64,000 nt of DNA, taken from assembly GCA_965216535.1 (NCBI GenBank), contig OZ244175.1, positions 4,588,001-4,652,000 on the forward strand, given 5' to 3'. Shown here one piece after another: positions 35,206-43,524 of this stretch. The stretch's first letter is position 1. The number at the start of each line of letters is the position of its first letter. The notes below the pieces were generated by a model. That model made no database searches, had not been told where the DNA came from, and worked only from the letters and a program-made list of their open reading frames with translations. A program made the position numbers and the translations under genes. This DNA comes from Hoeflea_A sp965216535. GTDB taxonomy: Bacteria; Pseudomonadota; Alphaproteobacteria; Rhizobiales; Rhizobiaceae.

Positions 35206-36312
35206 TCAGACTTTCGGTTGTTGTTGTGTCGCACAATGGACCCCGCCACCAATCTCGCCCAATGCGTCGGTGTTCAGCTGAACCACCTCGCGGTTGGGGT
35301 AGAGCCGTGACAGCGTATCCAGGGCTTCTTCATCGGTGCGTCGATCGCCGAATTGCGGAGCGATGAGCCCTCCGTTGCAGACGAAATAGTTGACGTAGGA
35401 TGCAACGAAATCCATCGAGGAGACCCGTGGCCTGACCGGTTCGGGTATAACGACAATCTCCAACGGCCTTCCTCGGGCATCTGTCGCTTCTGCCAGAATG
35501 TCGTGTGTCTCGAAGGCTGCCAATGACCAGGGGTCCTCGGGATCCGGTTCTTCGGGGAGTTGTATCAGCACCTTGCCCGGCGCAACGAACCGGGCGAGCG
35601 AATCGATGTGATAGTCCGTAATGTCTGCGCCGGCGACGCCGGGTGCCCAAATGACCTTGTCCGCACCGAGCGCGTTCAGCAGCTTCCTCTCAACCTCCTG
35701 TCGTGAGGCCTTGTTGCGGTTGTCGATGACCCAGGAGCTCTCGTGGGCGATCAGCGTCCCCTGCCCGTCTGTTTCCACACCGCCGGGTTCGCCGACAATT
35801 CCGTTGTCGAAGAGATGAAGATCAAGCTCGCTGGCCACCTCCATCGCAACCCTTCCATCGTTGTCGTGAAACTGCTTTCCGCCCCATCCATTGAAATTCA
35901 TGTGGCTGACGGCCAACCCTCCCCGCCCGTCGATCACGAACAGTGGCCCGGAATCCCGACACCACAGATCGTCGGTCGGTATTGGCCAGATCTCCACCTG
36001 AGTGCTCAGTTGCTTTTGAGCCACTGACCCCTGATCCGGGTGCATCAGCATCACGACCGGTTCAAACTCGGAGATCGTATTGGCAATATCGGCAATCGTG
36101 GCCTGCACATCTCGCAAGAAAACCCGATCCTGGTAGACCCGTCGGCTTGCCGGCCACTGCATGAACGTTCGCAGATGCGGTTCGGTCTCTTCCGGCAGGA
36201 AGAACCCCTGCTCCTTCGCGCTCGTCGCTGCCTGTCCACTGACCGAGTTCATGCCCGCCAGCATAACCCCGGCGGCGCCGGTGAAGAAATGTCGCCTGCC
36301 GATTTTGGTCAT
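35206..36312 (-). CDS. Agmatine deiminase/PAD-family enzyme with Tat-type signal
   Basis: This 368-residue protein has the guanidino-group-modifying fold of agmatine deiminase: the WCRDSGP substrate loop, MNFNGWGGK, and the catalytic cysteine C360 in GGGVHCATQQQP. Residues 1-29 look like a twin-arginine signal (KIGRRHFFTGAAGVM...GQA), so it is probably periplasmic, unlike cytosolic AguA. The ATG at 36312 has GGAGG five bases upstream. Expected reaction: agmatine to N-carbamoylputrescine plus ammonia. Confidence 0.9.
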   Translation of the reverse strand: MTKIGRRHFFTGAAGVMLAGMNSVSGQAATSAKEQGFFLPEETEPHLRTFMQWPASRRVYQDRVFLRDVQATIADIANTISEFEPVVMLMHPDQGSVAQKQLSTQVEIWPIPTDDLWCRDSGPLFVIDGRGGLAVSHMNFNGWGGKQFHDNDGRVAMEVASELDLHLFDNGIVGEPGGVETDGQGTLIAHESSWVIDNRNKASRQEVERKLLNALGADKVIWAPGVAGADITDYHIDSLARFVAPGKVLIQLPEEPDPEDPWSLAAFETHDILAEATDARGRPLEIVVIPEPVRPRVSSMDFVASYVNYFVCNGGLIAPQFGDRRTDEEALDTLSRLYPNREVVQLNTDALGEIGGGVHCATQQQPKV

Positions 36313-36385
36313 ATTGCCTCCGAAATGCACATGCCGGACACAATCGACATTTCAAAACCAGAATTCAACATGCCGTCTTCTGGTT

Positions 36386-37177
36386 TCAGGTCCCGAAGCG
36401 AAACATGTTCAGCGGCAAAAGATGAGAGCGGCTTTCGGCCGCGCTTTGGGCGGAAGGCGCCTCGGTGTAAAGCTCGAATGGAAACCACTGCCAATCATCG
36501 GCCCAGGTCCAGCAGCCGTGGCGGCGGTAGACGGAGGCGACCATGTCGGCGTAGTCCCGATCCACGGGCAACTGCACGAAGTCACGATTGCCACCGTTGA
36601 AGTATGTCATGGCCAGTGGCAAGGCGCGGTCAGTGCAGTAGTTTGTCATCCAAAGCTTGAAACCCAATTCACCGCGCAGCCGGTCCACCACCCGAAACAC
36701 CTGAAGGTGGTCCTCATGCCCATATTCGCCCCAGGGATTGTGCGTGAAGACGTTCATATCGGGCGTTAGCATGGGTTTCAGCTTGTCATAGAGCACATGG
36801 CTGTTGGCCTCGTAATTCCGCCTGATTCCCCCCGCAGGGGCGGCGCTTCTACCGAGCAACTTCTTGACTGACTGTTTGGCGTCGCGAAACGTTGCCTCAT
36901 TGCCCAGATCGATGCCGAACTCGGTCAGCTTCGGATTGTCCCAATCGGCGCAGCTGTGTGTGGCGGCTTCGGGGATCTGCAACGATATGACGTTGTCTCG
37001 TGGGTAATCGCTCAAAACAGCAGCCCTGGCCTGCCCGACCTCCGGCTTTGGCCAGTAGTCTTCATAGATCATCACCACGCGATCGACCTGCTTGAGGATC
37101 GCTGCGAACCAGAGCAGTTCATCATCGGGATGCGCCGCGATAATGACCGAGCGCTCCAGCATATCCTCCGATGCCAT
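36386..37177 (-). CDS. PIG-L/LmbE-family deacetylase
   Basis: This 263-residue protein has the metal site of PIG-L deacetylases: AAHPDDE (H16, D18, D19) and a second histidine pair in GEYGHEDH (H154, H157). These zinc enzymes remove acetyl groups from N-acetyl sugars or related conjugates. GGAGGG precedes the ATG. It begins 29 bp after the acyltransferase-like gene on the same strand, so the two probably act together on a glycan or glycoconjugate. Confidence 0.87.
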   Translation of the reverse strand: MASEDMLERSVIIAAHPDDELLWFAAILKQVDRVVMIYEDYWPKPEVGQARAAVLSDYPRDNVISLQIPEAATHSCADWDNPKLTEFGIDLGNEATFRDAKQSVKKLLGRSAAPAGGIRRNYEANSHVLYDKLKPMLTPDMNVFTHNPWGEYGHEDHLQVFRVVDRLRGELGFKLWMTNYCTDRALPLAMTYFNGGNRDFVQLPVDRDYADMVASVYRRHGCWTWADDWQWFPFELYTEAPSAQSAAESRSHLLPLNMFRFGT

Positions 37178-37206
37178 GTTTCGTCCCTCCGTCTCTCTAA
37201 ACTGAT

Positions 37207-38265
37207 CTACTTCCGGCGCAGCAGCATTCGGGCCAGCCTACCCAGAGGACTGCGCGGGATCAGAAACGCGTAGATCGGCGTCGGTGAGGTTCCGAATTTC
37301 GCTTTGAAGGCCTCATCGCCGATTGTGAAATCGAAGACCTTGCCGCCCTTCTCGGTCCAGTCGCGCATGATCGCGTCATAGAGCTGAAGCCCAGGCGAGT
37401 AGGTCCCGAACTGGTCGTAGTCGCAACCGATCAGCAGATAATAAAATCGGCCGGCATGGGTGAGGCCGAACACGATGCCGACATCCGTGTCGCCAGCTCG
37501 CATTCGCCACGTGCTGGCCAAGCCTGCTCCGGCACCATTGGCTGCGACATCGCTGTAGAACTCCTTGGCAAACCCATCCTGGATCACGTCTCCCTCGAAC
37601 CGGCCGGCCCGAAGCTTCGCGATCGCCTCAATGGCGCCCCGGATTTCGCCTTCGTCGCGCAGTTCGGACAGCGTGATGTCCTGCTCCCGATCGAGCTTAC
37701 GGGTCTTGCGGTCGATCATCTTGCGCAGGGATCCGTTGATGTTGGCCTTGCGCCATTCATCATAGGGGGCAGAGAGCTTTACTGCGTGGGAAGAGAAACC
37801 CAGAGCTTCCGGTTGGCTTCCGACGAGCAGTTTCTCGAATTTACGGCAATCGTCATCGCGGACTGGCCGAATGCGCAACAGGTCGCATTTCGGCAACGTC
37901 TGCAAGACACGCCGGGACATATCGGGCTGTTGCTCGAGCGCAGCCCAGAAGTCAGGGGATGCGACCGGTGCACTGTAGTCGGACACACCCAGATCCGTGG
38001 TTTCGAGAAGCCTGAAACCGCTCTTGCGCCGCAGAATGAGGGGCAATACCAGATCCAAATGTGCGGTATTTCTTGCCCGCGCGACAAGAACATGAGGCTC
38101 GGCACTGCGGTTCGGTGCGAGATGACGATAGAAGGCGTCAAGCCAAAGAGGATGCTGAAATGCATGCGCATCCGACCGGGCGAACAGCGCGGCGTAATCC
38201 TTCGACAGAAAGTCGAAAGACGACAGGAGTTCGATGTCGTGAGACGCATCCACCTTTGAAAGCAT
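37207..38265 (-). CDS. FemAB/CelD-like GNAT acyltransferase
   Basis: This 352-residue protein resembles the Acetyltransf_6 (CelD/BioF2-like) group: FQHPLWLDAFYRHL early, a long central helical region, and the C-terminal GNAT half with GIVFGLTHAGRFYYLLIGCDY and YSPGLQLYDAIM. Relatives act in exopolysaccharide or cell-surface modification. I choose ATG 38265; a GTG at 38292 adds nine residues without a ribosome site. Forms a pair with the PIG-L gene. Confidence 0.8.
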   Translation of the reverse strand: MLSKVDASHDIELLSSFDFLSKDYAALFARSDAHAFQHPLWLDAFYRHLAPNRSAEPHVLVARARNTAHLDLVLPLILRRKSGFRLLETTDLGVSDYSAPVASPDFWAALEQQPDMSRRVLQTLPKCDLLRIRPVRDDDCRKFEKLLVGSQPEALGFSSHAVKLSAPYDEWRKANINGSLRKMIDRKTRKLDREQDITLSELRDEGEIRGAIEAIAKLRAGRFEGDVIQDGFAKEFYSDVAANGAGAGLASTWRMRAGDTDVGIVFGLTHAGRFYYLLIGCDYDQFGTYSPGLQLYDAIMRDWTEKGGKVFDFTIGDEAFKAKFGTSPTPIYAFLIPRSPLGRLARMLLRRK

Positions 38266-38444
38266 GTCAGCCTGCCCTGAATTCCGGTTCACCGGTAAAC
38301 CCGGCCCGTTGTTCTTCCACCTTATGCCGTTCAGCGGTTAAGGATCCGACAGGGACAGCTGCTAAGCGGGCAGATTCGCGTTGCAGTGGTTAATCAGCCG
38401 TTTCGGCGAGGGTGGGCTTCAAACCCTGTGCCGGATACGGGCAC

Positions 38445-38470
38445 AAAAAAACCGCCGCAAAAGCGGCGGT
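38445..38470 (-). terminator. Strong intrinsic terminator, minus strand
   Basis: ACCGCCGC (38451-38458), loop AAAA, GCGGCGGT (38463-38470): an 8-bp GC-rich stem. On the minus strand it is followed by U7 (complement of A7 at 38445-38451). No minus-strand protein gene ends here; the next gene upstream on that strand would be beyond 39985. It may end a small RNA transcribed from about 38500-38640. The rest of 38266-38785 shows only the ribosome site of the pirin gene. Confidence 0.85.
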
Positions 38471-38785
38471 TAAGTTGGAATCCGATAGGAAGATACACGA
38501 GGAAACATTTGCTGCCCGACCCGTGGGGTGGTCGAACCGCATACGCTTTCGCAACCATGACGCTAGCAGCACTCGAGAACATTCTCAACTATGTGGCGCA
38601 TTTTTCCCCATTATGTTGCATCAAAGCTCTTTGGGACCCTTAACAAATCGTTTGATCGGTTTGCGATGCCATTGAACGGACCGTTTCTCTGAACGCGGTT
38701 CGAATTCAAGCTCCTCCACCCTATATCCCGGGCTAAACTACGGCAGCACCAAGCCGTTATCACCAGGTCCGGAAGGAGGACATTC

Positions 38786-39724
38786 ATGAGTTGGAATCCC
38801 GCCATCGAGCCCAGTTGCCCGGAATCCGGCAGCCTCGATAGTATCGAGACGCAAATCGTGCCCCGCGCCCGTGACATCGGGGGGTTCGAAGTCAAGCGGG
38901 CCTTGCCGTCTGCGAAACGACAAATGGTTGGTCCGTTCATCTTCTTCGATCAAATGGGACCGGCCGAGTTCATCACCGGTCAGGGCATTGACGTCAGGCC
39001 CCATCCGCATATCGGACTGGCGACGGTGACCTACCTGTTCGATGGCGAATTCCAACATCGCGATTCCCTCGGAACCAACCAGATGATCTACCCTGGCGAA
39101 GTCAACTGGATGATCGCCGGCAACGGCATCACTCATTCCGAAAGAACAAGTGAAGAAACACGCACGGGCGCCAACAGATTGTTTGGAATCCAGACATGGG
39201 TCGCACTGCCCGATAATCACGAAGAGACCGCGGCTGCCTTTGAGCATCATGGTCAGGACGCCCTGCCGTTCCTGGAAGGCGATGGCAAAAAGGTTCGCCT
39301 GATTATCGGCGACGCCTGGGGAGAACGCGCTCCAACTCGCACGTTCACCGACATGTTCTACGCGGATGCTGCACTTGCAGCTGGTGCGCTCTTGCCTCTC
39401 CCCGACAACCACGAAGATCGCGGCGTATATGTGTTGGAGGGGTCCATCGAGATCGCCGGTGATCGGTTCGACCCCGGACAGATGATGGTGTTCCGTCCGG
39501 GCGACGCGATTACGCTGAAGGCCGGACCTCATGGCGCCAGGCTGATGGTGCTCGGTGGAGCGACGCTGGGTGGGCCGCGCTATATCTGGTGGAACTTCGT
39601 GGCTTCATCGCGAGAGAAAATCGAGGCGGCAAAACAGGCGTGGGCCGATGGCGACTGGGAACACGGCCGGTTTCAACTGCCGCCTGATGACGCAGACGAG
39701 TTCATTCCTCTTCCAGATCGCTAG
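38786..39724 (+). CDS. Pirin family protein
   Basis: This 312-residue double-cupin protein has the pirin metal ligands H73 and H75 (RPHPHIG), H117 and E119 (THSER). Bacterial pirins include quercetinase-like dioxygenases and redox regulators. GGAGG at 38775-38779 marks the ATG. The C-terminal cupin lacks the metal set, as usual. It is followed by a 10-bp stem terminator. Confidence 0.93.
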   Translation: MSWNPAIEPSCPESGSLDSIETQIVPRARDIGGFEVKRALPSAKRQMVGPFIFFDQMGPAEFITGQGIDVRPHPHIGLATVTYLFDGEFQHRDSLGTNQMIYPGEVNWMIAGNGITHSERTSEETRTGANRLFGIQTWVALPDNHEETAAAFEHHGQDALPFLEGDGKKVRLIIGDAWGERAPTRTFTDMFYADAALAAGALLPLPDNHEDRGVYVLEGSIEIAGDRFDPGQMMVFRPGDAITLKAGPHGARLMVLGGATLGGPRYIWWNFVASSREKIEAAKQAWADGDWEHGRFQLPPDDADEFIPLPDR

Positions 39725-39735
39725 CCGAAAAAAAG

Positions 39736-39765
39736 ACCGGGTGCTCCACAATTGAAGCACCCGGT
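39736..39765. terminator. Terminator hairpin after pirin
   Basis: ACCGGGTGCT (39736-39745) and AGCACCCGGT (39756-39765) form a perfect 10-bp stem around a 10-base loop. A-rich sequence on the left (39728-39734) and TTT on the right let it work in both directions, more strongly on the minus strand. The following stretch to 39984 contains no gene I can support. Confidence 0.8.
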
Positions 39766-39984
39766 TTCCCCTCGAGATACGGTCAGGCGGCGACCGTACC
39801 TTCTCTCCAGTGAACCACATCCATGATCTTGCTTCAGGGGTCGGCACGAAGCGCGCAAACACCGCAGGATGGTTCGCGCCGGCTTCGCATCAGAGGTCCC
39901 TTCCCCCGTCTCGCCGATTGCAGATGCGGCCACTTGGCGGTTATGCCATCGGCTAGATGAACCGTACCTGAACGGATTCTGAAA

Positions 39985-40485
39985 CTAATTTGCCGTGGCG
40001 TCCGCAGCCAAAGCGGCAAACAGCGCATCCAGCTCCGCCGCCAGGGTTGCCAGCGCCTCGCCGCCCTCATCCATGTATGGCGCAAAGACGTGGCTGGGCA
40101 TCTTGTACGACAGTGTCGCCGTGCCGTCGGAATTCTCAGTGACATAGACACGTATCGGCGCTTCGATACCGGCGGTTATGCTTGCCTCAAGCATCGGGAC
40201 GGCAAACCGCGGATGATAGAGGCCGATCACCATGTTCCCGGGGATATCCTTGTCCAGAACCCGCTTGGCGCCCAGTGTTGCGGAAGCCTTGGTGACGACA
40301 CCGATCTTGTTTTTCTGCGCTGCGCTTTCAACATTGGCCGTCAGGGTCGGATAATCGTGTTCCGTGGTGATCACCACCCATCCGGGTTTTTCCGCTGGCT
40401 GAGCCCACGCGGATGTCGCAAATGGCGCCGCCGCCAAGAGCAAAGCGCCGATAACACCGGCGCGCATGTGTTTTGTAACTGCCAT
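39985..40485 (-). CDS. Exported DUF302 protein
   Basis: This 166-residue protein has a signal peptide (about 1-28, ending AWAQ) and a DUF302 domain: a WVVITTEHDYPTLTANVE start, a GNMVIGLYHPRFAVPML core and YKMPSHVF. The function of DUF302 is not known; it is often near sulfur or redox genes. GGGAG precedes ATG 40485. It is divergent from a periplasmic rhodanese, with 130 bp between the starts. Confidence 0.87.
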   Translation of the reverse strand: MAVTKHMRAGVIGALLLAAAPFATSAWAQPAEKPGWVVITTEHDYPTLTANVESAAQKNKIGVVTKASATLGAKRVLDKDIPGNMVIGLYHPRFAVPMLEASITAGIEAPIRVYVTENSDGTATLSYKMPSHVFAPYMDEGGEALATLAAELDALFAALAADATAN

Positions 40486-40615
40486 GGAATCACTCCCGTT
40501 TTTCGAAACCCACACTCAATGGGCCTCGCTCTCAGTAATGTGACTTCGCGGCCAAAGTCTGCCGCAATAGGTTGGATGACGAAAAAGTCATCTGACCCGA
40601 GCATGGAAAACGTCA

Positions 40616-41236
40616 ATGCAAGTTCCTCGATCCTTCAGGCTGCGTCGCCTCACGATTTCTTTCGCGCTTTTTTTGGGAACCATGTTGGCCGTTTGGAGCC
40701 CAACTTCCATTGCGGCGGACATTCGCTCGACCGTGGACCCTGCTGCATTGTCCGACCATCGCAAGACACAGCTTGGCCTGCACCTGACCTCGCGGGATGC
40801 CCATGTCGCGGTTAGCCGGGCTCCATCGATCTTGTTCGTCGATGTGCGGACCCCTGAAGAGTTCGGGCTCGTCGGTCATCCAAAGGCAATCGATCGCAAC
40901 ATCCCGTTCGCCTGGCTCGGTCAGGCGCTCAATCCGGTTGCCGGGCAATATGGCTTTGTAATCAACGAGAAATTCGTCAACGAGATGAATGACTTCGTAT
41001 CCGCCATGGGCGGCGCGCGGGACACGAACATCATCCTGATCTGCCGTTCCGGGAGCCGCTCTGCTGCCGCCGCCAATCTGCTTGCTCAGTCCGGTTACAC
41101 AAACGTCTGGAGTGTAGTGGACGGGTTCGAAGGATCCACCGACAAGCGGGGTCATCGCACCGTCGGCGGGTGGCGCAACGAGGAGCTTCCCTGGACCTAC
41201 CGGATCGATCCGTCGCAGGCCTACACGGGAAACTAA
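40616..41236 (+). CDS. Periplasmic rhodanese-like sulfurtransferase
   Basis: This 206-residue protein has an N-terminal signal or anchor (about 12-34) and one rhodanese domain with active-site C143 in CRSGSRS, preceded by FVDVRTPEEF. The CRSGSRS loop is typical of single-domain thiosulfate/persulfide sulfurtransferases. Its location next to an exported DUF302 protein suggests a role in periplasmic sulfur chemistry, which is an inference. Confidence 0.9.
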   Translation: MQVPRSFRLRRLTISFALFLGTMLAVWSPTSIAADIRSTVDPAALSDHRKTQLGLHLTSRDAHVAVSRAPSILFVDVRTPEEFGLVGHPKAIDRNIPFAWLGQALNPVAGQYGFVINEKFVNEMNDFVSAMGGARDTNIILICRSGSRSAAAANLLAQSGYTNVWSVVDGFEGSTDKRGHRTVGGWRNEELPWTYRIDPSQAYTGN

Positions 41237-41269
41237 GCCAACGCGGCAACGCACCCGATCGCCCAGTCG

Positions 41270-42610
41270 TCAGGAGCTGGCCACCTTTCTCGGTTTCACG
41301 TCTGGTGAACCTGCGCGCAGTAACGACTGTATACTGCGCGATTGCGCCACGATCTGCTTGCCGACAAATTCCTCGTGATTTTGTTCCACTCGCGCCAGGT
41401 CGTAGAGGTAATTAACCATTACTCCGCATGATTGCTGCAAGCCGTTGGTCGATATGTCGGCCAGCGCGTGCACGTCATGAACGAGCGCGCCGTTGCCGAG
41501 ATGGAATCGGGCGACCGGATCGAGAGGCAGGCCGTTGGCGCGCTTTTCTTCCACCAGATAATGCGCCGCCAGGTAACGCAACGACGGGCTGTGGACCTCC
41601 AATTCGGCGAGACTATCGCCGCCCCCTGCCAGTTTCGCCGCTTCCAGAATGTCTCCGGCTTGGTCGTCCAGCTGGTCCTTGTGACGCTTCTCCAGCCAAC
41701 GAGATAAGCCGGGTATCGGCGAGAGCGTGACGAAATTCTTCAAGTGCGGCAGATCCCGCGACAGATCTTCAACGACCTGTTTGATCAAAGAATTGCCGAA
41801 CGAGATGCCGCCAAGGCCGCTTTGGCAGTTCGATATCGAATAGAAAACCGCCGTATCGGCCTGATCTTCCGTCAGGAGCTCCCGGTCTTCCGCCAGGACC
41901 TCCTGCACGGAACCCGGAATGCCGCTCGACAAGGCCACCTCGACGAAGATCAGCGGTTCATCCGGCATGACCGGATGGAAGAAGGCGAAGCAATGGCGGT
42001 CCTCCGGCTCGATCCTTCGTCGCAGATCGTCCCAGTCGTCGATGGCATGAACCGCCTCGTACTGGATGATCTTTTCCAGGATGTTTGCGGGAGTGTCCCA
42101 ATCAATACGGCGCAGCACCAGAAACCCCCGATTAAACCAAGATGAGAACAGATGGATGAAATCAAGGTCCGTGCGGCCAAACTCCGGGTGGTCGGAAAGC
42201 ATGTCCATCAGATCGAGACGCATAGCCACCAATTGGGCGGTTGCGCCTGGCACCTGGTTGATCCGTCTCAACAGCTCCTGACGTCTTGGTTCAGAGGCAT
42301 GTGTCAGTTGCTCCAGGAGTTCCGGGGTACGATCGGCGCCATAGGCCCTCGCGCTGGATTCGACGGCCTCCGTGTCGACATCGAGTTGCTCCGTCAGGTG
42401 GCGAAAAAACGCCTCCTTCGCTTGCGTGTCCAACTGGCCGTAGCGGGTCAGAATCGCGCGTGCCACTTTGAGGCCGGAAACCTCCCCGGCCCCCGTCAGA
42501 AGCGCCTCGCACATCTCCTCGATCGGCCGTTTGTCGAAGGCGGCCATGGCCGAATAACGGCGCTCGAAAATCGAGCCGAGTATGTCAGGCAGGAATCGCG
42601 ACCGGTTCAT
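41270..42610 (-). CDS. matA: Malonyl-CoA decarboxylase
   Basis: This 446-residue protein matches malonyl-CoA decarboxylase: a helical N-terminal domain (about 1-150) and an acetyltransferase-like catalytic domain with CFAFFHPVMPDEPLIFVEVAL-type core, FYSISNCQSGLGGISFGN and the LHFARFHLGNGA-like RFHLGNGA region. It converts malonyl-CoA to acetyl-CoA and CO2. The ATG at 42610 has AAAGGAG upstream. It is divergent from a MatR-type regulator; no matB synthetase is beside it. Confidence 0.93.
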   Translation of the reverse strand: MNRSRFLPDILGSIFERRYSAMAAFDKRPIEEMCEALLTGAGEVSGLKVARAILTRYGQLDTQAKEAFFRHLTEQLDVDTEAVESSARAYGADRTPELLEQLTHASEPRRQELLRRINQVPGATAQLVAMRLDLMDMLSDHPEFGRTDLDFIHLFSSWFNRGFLVLRRIDWDTPANILEKIIQYEAVHAIDDWDDLRRRIEPEDRHCFAFFHPVMPDEPLIFVEVALSSGIPGSVQEVLAEDRELLTEDQADTAVFYSISNCQSGLGGISFGNSLIKQVVEDLSRDLPHLKNFVTLSPIPGLSRWLEKRHKDQLDDQAGDILEAAKLAGGGDSLAELEVHSPSLRYLAAHYLVEEKRANGLPLDPVARFHLGNGALVHDVHALADISTNGLQQSCGVMVNYLYDLARVEQNHEEFVGKQIVAQSRSIQSLLRAGSPDVKPRKVASS

Positions 42611-42703
42611 GCTCTGCTCCTTTCCACGGCACCACCTCGAGCAACAGCTCGGTCCTTCTAGGGCATACCCAATCATCGATTGTTGTATTTGATAACTTTT
42701 GAA

Positions 42704-42713
42704 TTGTATACAA
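42704..42713. promoter_or_regulatory. MatR-type operator palindrome
   Basis: The perfect palindrome TTGTATACAA fits the FadR-subfamily GntR half-site rule (T-GT...AC-A) and is, as I recall, the core reported for MatR of Rhizobium leguminosarum. A second, partial copy (TTGTATTT) occurs at 42683-42690. Both lie between matA and the regulator, suited to controlling both. Confidence 0.75.
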
Positions 42714-42741
42714 CTATGGCAATATTGAGTATGATTTGCTG

Positions 42742-43428
42742 ATGGATCGTGACATTCAGATGACCCGGCGACGCGCCGACAGCATTCGCGAAAATCTGGA
42801 ACAGTTGATAGTCACAGGTGCTTTCGCGGACGGAGACAGACTGGACGAAACCCGGTTGTCTGAGAAATTTGGCGTGTCACGGACACCGCTGCGGGAAGCG
42901 TTTCAGATGCTGGCTGCTTCGGGCCTGGTCGAGCTGTTACCGCATCGTGGCGCCTATGTGCGGCATCCCGGTGTGGTCGAGCTGGTGCAGATGTTCGAGG
43001 TCATGGCCGAATTGGAAGGCATGTGCGGACGCTTGGCCGCGCGCAGACTGACAGATGACGACCTTTCCGAGCTGAAACAGGCTGCCGTTGAGTGCGAAAA
43101 GGCTCTGCTGGGTGGCGATGCCGACGCCTACTACCACCGCAATGAACGCTTCCACCAGTTGCTCTACCGGGCAAGCGGCAACGGATTTCTGGAATCGGAG
43201 GCCCGCCGTCTGCAAAAGCGGCTGCAGCCGTTCCGACGCATGCAACTGCACCTGCGCGGGCGGATGCAGCAATCGATGTCCGAACATCGGTCGATTCTGG
43301 AGGCTTTGGAGCGGGCCGATGCTGTGGGTGTGGAAATGGCACTGAAATCTCACATCGCGGTGCAGGGTGAGAGATTCAATGACCTGATGGCCCACTACGA
43401 GCGCGTCAACCTGCGGCGCGCGGTCTGA
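42742..43428 (+). CDS. matR: GntR/FCD regulator, MatR-like
   Basis: This 228-residue FadR-subfamily regulator has a winged helix (about 5-70, with RLSEKFGVSRTPLREAF) and an all-helical FCD domain carrying the metal-binding histidines (HRNERFH, SEHRSI, KSHIAV). The divergent malonyl-CoA decarboxylase and the TTGTATACAA operator make it a malonate regulator. The ATG at 42742 is used; a TTG two codons upstream is possible. Confidence 0.87.
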   Translation: MDRDIQMTRRRADSIRENLEQLIVTGAFADGDRLDETRLSEKFGVSRTPLREAFQMLAASGLVELLPHRGAYVRHPGVVELVQMFEVMAELEGMCGRLAARRLTDDDLSELKQAAVECEKALLGGDADAYYHRNERFHQLLYRASGNGFLESEARRLQKRLQPFRRMQLHLRGRMQQSMSEHRSILEALERADAVGVEMALKSHIAVQGERFNDLMAHYERVNLRRAV

Positions 43429-43524
43429 CCCAACAGCGTCTCCGTTTACCATCGGCGGTCGCCAGACCTGTACGCGTCGGTTCGAATCGGCTGAACTGTT
43501 GACATCAGCCGCGGGAGCTCTGGC

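Noticed and set aside
38394..38588. 64-residue minus-strand frame
   Set aside because: It reads through the strong terminator at 38445-38470 and has no ribosome site.
38690..38720. tRNA T-loop-like GGTTCGAATTC
   Set aside because: Flanking bases do not form a T-arm or acceptor stem and no anticodon arm is found.
38738..39532. 264-residue minus-strand frame over pirin
   Set aside because: Fully antisense to a well-supported pirin gene with intact metal ligands; typical high-GC shadow frame.
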